From contig DIXT01000010.1 of assembly GCA_002436085.1 (NCBI GenBank), positions 6,904 through 18,504 on the forward strand: DNA of 11,601 nt, read 5' to 3'. Source of the stretch: Anaerolineaceae bacterium UBA6073 (lineage in GTDB: Bacteria > Chloroflexota > Anaerolineae > Anaerolineales > Anaerolineaceae). The position numbers were made by a program, and so were the translations under genes. This document shows positions 6,846 through 11,601 of this stretch, in pieces. The notes beneath the pieces were generated by a model. It was not told the DNA's origin. It saw nothing but the letters and a program-made list of their open reading frames with translations, and did no database searches. How positions within the stretch are numbered: the first letter of the stretch is position 1; every line of letters begins with the position of its first letter.

Positions 6846-6897
6846 GAGACCTGCGGTCACGACCCCTCGGGCGGTCTGGAGACCGGCGAGAGCAGAG
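6846..6897. repeat. Repeat module B3 (52 bp, hairpin-forming)
   Basis: Appears identical to B1 over its 52 bp, including the TGC triloop and the TGGA loop. It follows a copy of the x linker. Confidence 0.85.
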
Positions 6898-6941
6898 TTC
6901 TTGCTTGGTCTTCCGGGCAGCCAGCCTGGCGTTTATTGCAG

Positions 6942-7012
6942 GTAGGGGCGAAGCATCCCAGGGAAGATGTTCCACCTATCCGATATGCAGATTATGGATG
7001 CTTCGCCCCTAC
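6942..7012. repeat. Repeat element A4 (inverted 17-bp ends)
   Basis: Both arms match the perfect form seen in A1 (6942-6958 and 6996-7012), with the 37-nt interior of A2. It is the last unit of the array: the following sequence is not a B module and leads into unique DNA. Confidence 0.9.
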
Positions 7013-7044
7013 GTTCGAAACGTCCAATTGATATCAAGTAACCA

Positions 7045-7072
7045 CAAGATTCTTCGCTTCGCTAGAATGACA
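7045..7072. repeat. Copy of a widespread AGATTCTTCGC...GAATGACA repeat
   Basis: A 28-bp sequence beginning CAAGATTCTTCGCTTCGC and ending AGAATGACA. It resembles the very common intergenic repeat whose other strand reads TGTCATTCTGAGCGAAGCG. It lies just outside the last A element. A diverged TGTCATCCTGG at about 6191 lies outside the first, so such repeats may flank the array. Confidence 0.5.
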
Positions 7073-7180
7073 GTCGCCACGGTTTGGAAAGAGAGGATGC
7101 CAACGAATACCAATCAAACGCCGCCTGAAGATGCAAAGGCCTTACACTCCCTTATCCCGAAAGCCCCATCGGCCGGGCAA

Positions 7181-7189
7181 TGTTATAAT
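7181..7189 (+). promoter_or_regulatory. Extended -10 promoter of the VanZ gene
   Basis: TGTTATAAT is an exact TGn-TATAAT extended -10 box, 31 nt before the chosen ATG at 7221. There is no clear -35 box, which extended -10 promoters can do without. It excludes the longer readings of the gene that would start at 7131 or at the ATG within the box. Confidence 0.6.
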
Positions 7190-7220
7190 GCCCAAACCGG
7201 ACCAGAAAGATGCGTGCACG

Positions 7221-7964
7221 ATGACCTTTGAAATTAACAGCGCCGGCTTGTACCTGGCTATCACTATCCTATGGGCTGCCATGCGCCTGATCAGGGGGCT
7301 GGCGACCAGGCAGTTTGACCTGAAGCGCGAGCTTGTAGTCACGCTCCTGTTTGTGTTCCTGTGTCTGCTCTCCTACCGGCTGTTTGAACCCTTCCGCTTC
7401 AACCTGGAGCGGAACCTCAAAGCCAACTTTGTGCCGATTGTTAACAGCCTGCTCATGATCCAAAGGGCGGAAGCCAGCCACTACCAGCCGCTTATCCGCA
7501 TTGTGCAGTTTTTGCTGCTTGGTAACCTGGTGGTGTTCATGCCGATCGGGATGCTTACTTCCGTCCTTTTCAAGGATTTGCGCTCCGGCTGGAAGATGCT
7601 CCTGCTCGGCGCCGGGTTTTCGCTGGTCGTCGAGACGCTGCAGGTGCTGCTGGCAGTGCGGGTGTTTGACGTGGACGACATCCTGCTAAACGCGCTGGGG
7701 ACCTGGCTCGGATACCTCGCTTTCAGGCTGTTTAACTTACTGCCGCCGCTCAGAAAATGGTTCGACAGCGTTGCGGCGGCACAAAGGAAAGGCGCGCTGG
7801 GCTTTTTTGTGTTCGCCAGCCTGAGCATTGGCGCGGTTTTTCTCGGGTTTGTGTATGGGGGCTGGCATGCTGCCGAGAACGCGGGGGAATACGTGCTGGT
7901 GGAACCGGAAGGTCGTACTTTGCTGCAGTGGTTCCGGTGGCTGTTCTCGCGCGGGTACGATTAA
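7221..7964 (+). CDS. VanZ-family membrane protein
   Basis: A 247-residue integral membrane protein with about six hydrophobic segments (roughly 8-26, 37-54, 92-117, 124-143, 151-175, 190-212). VanZ-family landmarks are NFVPIVNS (69-76), GNLVVFMPIG (101-110), the ETLQ turn (138-141) and DVDDILLNALG (150-160). The founding member raises teicoplanin resistance by an unknown mechanism, but most VanZ-like proteins are not in glycopeptide-resistance clusters. No van genes are nearby, so a resistance role should not be assumed; an envelope role is the most that can be inferred. I chose the ATG at 7221 because the extended -10 box at 7181-7189 lies 31 nt before it and membrane segment 1 begins at once. 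An ATG at 7131 would add 30 polar residues, encoded partly upstream of that promoter. The gene converges with the FAD oxidoreductase. Confidence 0.85.
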   Translation: MTFEINSAGLYLAITILWAAMRLIRGLATRQFDLKRELVVTLLFVFLCLLSYRLFEPFRFNLERNLKANFVPIVNSLLMIQRAEASHYQPLIRIVQFLLLGNLVVFMPIGMLTSVLFKDLRSGWKMLLLGAGFSLVVETLQVLLAVRVFDVDDILLNALGTWLGYLAFRLFNLLPPLRKWFDSVAAAQRKGALGFFVFASLSIGAVFLGFVYGGWHAAENAGEYVLVEPEGRTLLQWFRWLFSRGYD

Positions 7965-8135
7965 GCCGGGGGCGCGAACCGGCGGTCCAGATTGCTCTTA
8001 ATAATAAGGCGCGTGCCGCGATAAGCGCCCGGGGTAACACAAACACGATAATCCCTTCGGGATCTGCTTACCTTTTACGCTTTCAGACTCTTATTGTTCC
8101 AACGGAACCTTTGCGTAAGCCTCCTCAGGCGCCTT
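7965..8135. other. Convergent intergenic spacer with weak hairpins
   Basis: The spacer separates the ends of the VanZ and FAD-oxidoreductase genes. Three short hairpins are visible: ATCCC-TTC-GGGAT (8051-8063), followed after a few bases by CCTTTT; GTTCC-AAC-GGAAC (8096-8108), followed by CTTT; and GCCT-CCTC-AGGC (8120-8130) ahead of GCCTTTT. Any could contribute to termination of the rightward transcript, but none has both a strong stem and a U-tract. Confidence 0.3.
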
Positions 8136-9716
8136 TTATCCCTTGCCAAGACGTTTCTGAATTTTATCCGCGGCAACCTTGCCCGTAATCAACGAAACCG
8201 GCAGCCCCGCCGGACTGTAAGCCCACTGCCCGGCCTGGTAGATATCCGGCAGGATGGTGTTGGCTGTGTTCGCGATGCGCGTCAGTCGGCTTTCCGCGGG
8301 GATAGATTGGTTGCGGAAAGACCAGCCTGTAATCGCGCCGTCGGTTGTACCGGCGACTTTTTGAATGCTGAGGGGCGTGGAACTGAAAGATAGCATGAGC
8401 GCGCCGGCTAGGCCGGGATAGAGCGTGCGGTCCAAGGTTTCCACCATCACGCGCGCCACAAACTGTTTGAACTCGTCGTACCAGCCCTGGTCGGCAATCC
8501 GTTTGGTCAGCGTGTAGTCGCAAAGGACGCTGATTATCAAACCAGTTTTCCCGGGCGGCGCCAGGTCCGGGTCCCGCAGGGCAGGGATAGCAATTTCGTA
8601 GGTGGTCAGAGCCAGGTACTTCTCCAGCCAAGCCTGGATTTCAGCCTTGGTGCCTTTCAGCGGCATGGGCCCGGCCTGGGATTGACCCGCGCGGCTGGGG
8701 GTGTAGAAAACGTGCTCACTGGCGATCTTTTTAAAGTAGCTGGGGTCCAGGTCCGTGGTGACGAACAACGAGAAAATGGAGTCGCTGCCGGTCTTATCTG
8801 CAAGGTAGGCTTTGCGCTTGGTCAGGGCGGCGGCTAACTCGGGGTGCGTTTGCTCATCCAGCACTGCGCTGTTATACAGGCGTTTTTGGTCGGCTGTCCA
8901 CAATAATTGGCGGTACGCAATCTGTTCGCCGTCGGCGGTCGTCACAGTCTTCCCAATCGGGTCGATGCTCGCAATTTCGGTGCTTGTCCGGATTGTTCCG
9001 CCGTGCTTTTTGATGAATTCGACCAGCTTTTCAACAAAAACACCCGTGCCGCCTTTCGGGTAGTAATACTCCTGGAAAATCTTAAAATAACTGAGCGCGA
9101 AGTAGGCCGGCGTATCCGCAAAGAAGTGCTGGGAGATGATATCCAGCAGCGCCTGGTTGGAGGTGAATTTGCGCAGGTAAGGAATCACCGGCTGGTCTTT
9201 GGACTGAACTTTACCGACGTTCAGGGCGTACTTGAACATCCATGGGAACACATGCGTGATGAAGTACTTGCCGTCCTGTTTGGGGTCCAGAAAAAGCGGG
9301 TTATCGATGCCATACTGAATATCCATCGCCTGCGTAATCTGCCGCAGGTCCTTGGCGATGACTTCGATGTCCGCCGCGGACTCCGGGTAGAGCTTTTTCA
9401 GCATGTCTGCGTAGTCGTCAATGCTCGTTTTGGATTCCATGTCGAGCATCTGGTCTTCAATGCCCAGCGAAATGTGGTTTTTGACGAATTCAATTTGCAG
9501 GCCGAGCTGGCGCAGCATCGTAAACAGCACGCCGGCATCTTCCAGGGCGCGGGCGCCGCCGTCAAAGGTGAAGCCATCGCGCGTAAAGGAGTTCACCAGC
9601 CCGCCGCAGACGGGTTCCTTCTCGCACAATAAAACGCTGCGGCCGTATTTAGCCAGATACGCTGCTGCGGTGAGGCCGGAAGCCCCCGCGCCAACCACAA
9701 TAACGTCAAATACCAT
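8136..9716 (-). CDS. CrtI/RetSat-type FAD-dependent oxidoreductase
   Basis: A 526-residue flavoprotein of the phytoene desaturase / retinol saturase superfamily. The N-terminal dinucleotide fold has VVGAGASGL (7-15), Glu32 at the end of strand 2 for the adenosine ribose, and the GG pair (38-39). YYYPKGGTGVF (217-227) is the typical mid-protein signature, and the C-terminal FAD-binding segment is AGQWAYSPAGLPVSLITGK (495-513). Such enzymes introduce, remove or isomerise double bonds in isoprenoids or related lipids. No phytoene synthase or other carotenoid gene is in the window, so the substrate is unknown. It is the last gene of a three-gene operon. Its ATG overlaps the end of the dehydrogenase gene by 11 nt, and its ribosome site AGGAG (9723-9727) lies inside that gene, implying coupled translation. 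No membrane segment is evident. Confidence 0.88.
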   Translation of the reverse strand: MVFDVIVVGAGASGLTAAAYLAKYGRSVLLCEKEPVCGGLVNSFTRDGFTFDGGARALEDAGVLFTMLRQLGLQIEFVKNHISLGIEDQMLDMESKTSIDDYADMLKKLYPESAADIEVIAKDLRQITQAMDIQYGIDNPLFLDPKQDGKYFITHVFPWMFKYALNVGKVQSKDQPVIPYLRKFTSNQALLDIISQHFFADTPAYFALSYFKIFQEYYYPKGGTGVFVEKLVEFIKKHGGTIRTSTEIASIDPIGKTVTTADGEQIAYRQLLWTADQKRLYNSAVLDEQTHPELAAALTKRKAYLADKTGSDSIFSLFVTTDLDPSYFKKIASEHVFYTPSRAGQSQAGPMPLKGTKAEIQAWLEKYLALTTYEIAIPALRDPDLAPPGKTGLIISVLCDYTLTKRIADQGWYDEFKQFVARVMVETLDRTLYPGLAGALMLSFSSTPLSIQKVAGTTDGAITGWSFRNQSIPAESRLTRIANTANTILPDIYQAGQWAYSPAGLPVSLITGKVAADKIQKRLGKG

Positions 9717-10641
9717 TAGCAGCTCCTAAATAAGTTCGCGCGATATTCTCGCTGTAGTCCCAAATTTCCTGCTGCAAACGCTCGCTGAGCACATAGCGAG
9801 CCGGCTTTTCTTCAATGGTCTGGTTGTAGAATTTTCCGGTCACGCCTTCCAGCTCGGGAGCCGCGGCGAGATAGTGCACTGCTTCCCCCGACACAGAGGG
9901 GTCTTTCAAAAATAAGCCGAGCACATAGCGGTTATAAAAACGATACAGAAAGTTGTTATTCATGCCGATGTTCGTGCGGACCGCGCCTGGATGCATGGTG
10001 AACACGCTCACACCGCTGCCGCGCAGGCGCTGAGCAAGTTCCAGCCCGGTCAGCAGCTGGGCAATCTTAGCGGCTCCGTAGGCTTGCATTGCAATGTATG
10101 GGCGTTTGGACCAGTCCAGGTCATTCATCTTCAGCCCGCCAAAGCGGTGCGCCTCGGAATTGACGTCGATAATGCGGGCTGGTGCAGCGGCTTTCAGGTT
10201 GGGGATGAGCGCTGCGGTGAGCACAAACGCAGCCAAATGGATGACGCCGAAAATTTCCTCATGACCATCGGGGGTCAGGCGGCGGCGTTTGTTGAACACG
10301 CCGGCGTTGTTCACCAGAATGTCAATTTTGGGATATTTCTCCGCGATTTGGGCGGCTGCCCGGGCGACTTCTGCAAGGTTGCGCATGTCAGCGATGAAGA
10401 CGTCGGACTCCGCCTGAAAATCGCGGCTGAGCTCGTCCTGCACTTTGCGGGCTTTTTCCGGGTTACGGCAAAGCATGACAACGCGCGCGCCAGCCTTGGC
10501 CAGCCTGCGGGCGCTGTGGTAGCCGACCCCGGAGGTGGCGCCGGTGATGACGCAGGTCTTTCCGTCCAGGCGCGCCTCCGACCGGTTCTGCTTTTTCAAG
10601 CTGTTCTGCATGTACTCAAGTTCGTCGGGGAGTAATTTCAT
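9706..10641 (-). CDS. Short-chain dehydrogenase/reductase, RDH-like
   Basis: A 311-residue classical-fold SDR that oxidises an alcohol or reduces a carbonyl with NAD(P)(H). Visible motifs are TGATSGVG (33-40, cofactor loop), NNAG (111-114), Ser162, the YGAAK catalytic pair Tyr188/Lys192, and HPGAVRTN (217-224). Arg59 in MLCRNPEKA follows strand 2, which suggests NADP(H). Overall it resembles the retinol dehydrogenase / WW-domain oxidoreductase branch. An open frame continues up to 10923, but that part runs antisense-free through the NTF2-like gene in another frame and is low-complexity, unlike any SDR. The ATG at 10641 gives a normal length and lies 8 nt after the NTF2-like stop. Its ribosome site is poor (GGAT about 11 nt upstream), so translation may depend on the upstream gene. 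A later ATG at 10611 is possible. Confidence 0.9.
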   Translation of the reverse strand: MKLLPDELEYMQNSLKKQNRSEARLDGKTCVITGATSGVGYHSARRLAKAGARVVMLCRNPEKARKVQDELSRDFQAESDVFIADMRNLAEVARAAAQIAEKYPKIDILVNNAGVFNKRRRLTPDGHEEIFGVIHLAAFVLTAALIPNLKAAAPARIIDVNSEAHRFGGLKMNDLDWSKRPYIAMQAYGAAKIAQLLTGLELAQRLRGSGVSVFTMHPGAVRTNIGMNNNFLYRFYNRYVLGLFLKDPSVSGEAVHYLAAAPELEGVTGKFYNQTIEEKPARYVLSERLQQEIWDYSENIARTYLGAANGI

Positions 10642-10649
10642 AGTCGGAT

Positions 10650-11117
10650 TTATCCAAAATGTTTGCGCATGAAGCGGGGGTAGGCGCGTTTCATCCCGGG
10701 GACGTTCGCGAAGATGTCGCCCCACAGATCGTAATAATCCCGCTGCTGCATGATCAGGCCGGCGGAGTTCAGGCTGAGCTTTGTGCATCCGTAGATCGGT
10801 GTGCTGGGAGTTTTGCGGAAAACCATCGTCATCGTCCACTGCATAAAGATGAGGTTCTCTCCGCTGGCGATGGATGTAATGTCCATCTTGAGTTCCTGGC
10901 AGCGCTTGGTCAGCCGGTTGCACATTGCTACAAAATCGGTCTTGCCGACTACGCGTTGGATGGGGTCCTGAAAGATGATGTCTTCAGTGTAATAGGGGAA
11001 AATGTGCGACCAATCGGGTTTGCCGCTGGTGTTGTACGTGCGCGACCAGAGCGTGAGCACGAGCTCCTCGTTGAGCGGCGGGAGCGGCGTTGAAGTATTC
11101 GGGTCTTCTATATCCAT
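10650..11117 (-). CDS. NTF2/SnoaL-like small protein
   Basis: A 155-residue protein predicted to have the cone-shaped alpha+beta NTF2/SnoaL fold used by small isomerases, hydratases, cyclases and non-catalytic ligand binders. Fold hallmarks are an N-terminal helix (16-30), then Trp36 and YYTEDIIFQDPIQRVVGK (42-59), where strand 1 and the pocket lie. Further on are the strands around 86-101 and 110-116 and a closing DYYDLWG (127-133). The catalytic residues of this subgroup are not established, so no reaction is assigned. Being first in an operon with an SDR and a CrtI-like oxidoreductase suggests it acts on, or holds, the same hydrophobic substrate. The start ATG has a weak ribosome site (GAG about 8 nt upstream). 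Confidence 0.8.
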   Translation of the reverse strand: MDIEDPNTSTPLPPLNEELVLTLWSRTYNTSGKPDWSHIFPYYTEDIIFQDPIQRVVGKTDFVAMCNRLTKRCQELKMDITSIASGENLIFMQWTMTMVFRKTPSTPIYGCTKLSLNSAGLIMQQRDYYDLWGDIFANVPGMKRAYPRFMRKHFG

Positions 11118-11138
11118 AACGGCTCGATTCTAAAACAA

Positions 11139-11155
11139 ATACCAGGTTTTGGTAT
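11139..11155. repeat. Inverted repeat in the NTF2-operon leader
   Basis: ATACCA (11139-11144) and TGGTAT (11150-11155) form a 6-bp stem with a 5-nt loop, 22 nt before the NTF2-like start, within the predicted leader RNA. It contains the same CCAAAACC-GGTAT letters found in linker x of array 1, so it may be a remnant of that repeat rather than a control element. Confidence 0.35.
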
Positions 11156-11177
11156 GGTAAATTCTATAAGATGCGTA

Positions 11178-11186
11178 ATTATAGCA
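11178..11186 (-). promoter_or_regulatory. Extended -10 promoter of the NTF2-SDR-CrtI operon
   Basis: On the minus strand TGCTATAAT is an exact extended -10 box, 60 nt before the NTF2-like ATG. TTGACC, which resembles a -35 box, overlaps this area (about 11187-11192) and is 18-19 nt upstream of TATAGA. A second, overlapping promoter closer to the gene is therefore also possible. Confidence 0.55.
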
Positions 11187-11267
11187 GGGTCAAGCGGGGA
11201 TTCGGGCCGGAATATCAGGTTGGATTGAGGAAGGTGGAAAGGGTGGACTGGGCGGTAATAATTATTG

Positions 11268-11339
11268 GTAGGGGCGAAGCATCCATACTGCGCGCATCAG
11301 GGCAGGCAGAGCACTGATCTCGGGATGCTTCGCCCTTAC
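11268..11339. repeat. Repeat element A5 (inverted 17-bp ends)
   Basis: The left arm (11268-11284) is perfect and the right arm (11323-11339) ends CCCTTAC. The 38-nt interior is unrelated to those of A1-A4 and contains its own short inverted repeat, ATCAG/CTGAT. It starts with ATAC, as in A6. Confidence 0.9.
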
Positions 11340-11375
11340 GACTGAAACTTTCAGGTGGCATCCATCGGTGAGGTG

Positions 11376-11427
11376 GAGACCTGCGGTCAATACCACTCGC
11401 ACGGTCGGGAGACCGGCGAGAGCAAAG
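11376..11427. repeat. Repeat module B4 (52 bp, hairpin-forming)
   Basis: Same 52-bp length as B1-B3. It has the TGC triloop of B1/B3 but the array-2 core (CAATACCACTCGCAC). The stem CTCGC-A-CGGTC-GGGA-GACCG-GCGAG is kept, while both the loop and the bulge differ from array 1. Confidence 0.85.
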
Positions 11428-11452
11428 GTGGACTGGGCGGTAATAATTTTTG

Positions 11453-11524
11453 GTAGGGGCGAAAGCATCCATACCCGGGCTTGTGGGGATGCGGCGTGCG
11501 TTCTTTTGGATGCTTCGCCCTTAC
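11453..11524. repeat. Repeat element A6 (inverted ends, one insertion)
   Basis: The left arm has one extra A (GGGGCGAAAGCATCC, 11453-11470) and the right arm is 11508-11524. The 37-nt interior is unrelated to all the others except for a shared ATAC start with A5. Confidence 0.88.
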
Positions 11525-11560
11525 GTCCGGAACAAACAAATGGCATTGAGCTACGAAAAG

Positions 11561-11601
11561 GAGACCTTCGGTCAATACCACTCGCACGGTCGGGAGACCG
11601 G
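11561..11601. repeat. Repeat module B5 (truncated by window end)
   Basis: It carries the TTC triloop found in B2 but the core of B4. The sequence stops in the second hairpin because the window ends. Confidence 0.8.

Larger units (their letters stand above)
6153..7180. repeat. Gene-free region with tandem composite repeat array 1
   Basis: About 1 kb between the divergent FHA and VanZ genes holds no credible gene. From about 6263 to 7012 it is a tandem array. Its order is: truncated leading joint; A1, linker x, B1; A2, linker y, B2; A3, linker x, B3; A4. A elements start at 6315, 6533, 6740 and 6942, giving periods of 218, 207 and 202 bp. The linkers (35-36 bp) alternate between x (6389-6423 and 6811-6845) and y (6604-6639), so the true period is a dimer of about 410-425 bp. 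The joints from B to the next A are 57, 48 and 44 bp, and share GGTCTCC-like and GGCAGCC sequence plus a GCGTTTATTGC tail. Short frames through the array repeat the same peptide and are not genes. Confidence 0.9.
11241..11601. repeat. Composite repeat array 2, running off the window
   Basis: The same repeat family as at 6.3-7.0 kb, in the same orientation. The order is joint, A5, linker z, B4, joint, A6, linker y, B5 (cut by the window end), with a period of 185 bp. The joints here are shorter and contain GGACTGGGCGGTAATAAT instead of the GGTCTCC/GGCAGCC joint of array 1. No gene is visible in it. Confidence 0.88.

Noticed and set aside
7131..7220. Longer VanZ start at 7131 (277 residues)
   Set aside because: The extra 30 residues are polar, and the region contains an exact extended -10 promoter at 7181-7189. 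Translation from 7131 would need a transcript starting inside the array.
7097..7231. 44-residue small ORF ending 11 nt inside the VanZ gene, with a GA-rich stretch before its ATG
   Set aside because: It spans the VanZ promoter box, the ribosome site spacing is wrong, and the composition is not distinctive. A leader peptide cannot be supported.
7221..7964. Glycopeptide resistance determinant
   Set aside because: VanZ-family membership alone does not imply resistance, and there is no vanHAX-type ligase, dehydrogenase or regulator nearby.
10642..10923. N-terminal extension of the SDR to 405 residues
   Set aside because: It runs through the NTF2-like gene in another frame of the same strand and shows no SDR-like sequence. 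The ATG at 10641 gives the normal family length.
7221..11117. Anti-phage defence system between the arrays
   Set aside because: None of the four proteins has nuclease, NTPase, TIR, toxin or effector motifs. They look metabolic or envelope-related.
6315..11601. CRISPR array
   Set aside because: Although near-constant intervals of 35-40 nt occur, the 17-bp ends are inverted rather than direct. Interiors recur (A2-A4), linkers are homologous to each other, and no cas gene is present.

Overview
The window looks like a chromosomal segment of a Chloroflexota bacterium, most likely Anaerolineae. This is an inference from the gene repertoire (GAF-PAS histidine kinase, biotin ligase without a DNA-binding domain, FHA-plus-membrane-anchor protein), the moderately high GC, and the abundant GTAGGGGCG-type inverted repeats. 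No rRNA or single diagnostic marker is present, so the taxonomy is moderate confidence. No tRNA, rRNA, CRISPR array, transposase or phage gene was found.

Layout. Positions 1-350 are non-coding and carry two direct copies of a REP-like repeat. On the + strand, a soluble sensor histidine kinase (351-1898) and a biotin-protein ligase, birA (1906-2658), form a two-gene operon. birA ends tail-to-tail with gyrA (2634-5234, - strand) and overlaps it by 25 bp. Upstream of gyrA, also on the - strand, is a monocistronic FHA-domain membrane protein (5484-6080). It has a clear promoter (6124-6152) and a clear intrinsic terminator (5429-5459).

About 1 kb (6153-7180) has no gene and is filled by a tandem array of composite repeats. 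Each unit is a roughly 71 bp element with inverted 17-bp ends (module A), a 35-36 bp linker, a 52-bp hairpin module (B) and a variable joint. A second array of the same family starts near 11241 and runs off the window end. Between the arrays lie a VanZ-family membrane protein (7221-7964, +) and a three-gene operon on the - strand: NTF2/SnoaL-like protein (10650-11117), short-chain dehydrogenase (9706-10641) and CrtI/RetSat-type FAD oxidoreductase (8136-9716).

How the genes work together. The three-gene operon is tightly coupled (8-nt gap, then an 11-nt overlap with the ribosome site inside the upstream gene). It plausibly encodes successive redox steps on a lipid or isoprenoid substrate, which is unknown. 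The kinase has no response regulator in the window. The most unusual content is the repeat system: REPIN-like A elements joined to hairpin-forming B modules, mosaic between two loci, and bracketing the four-gene block in direct orientation.
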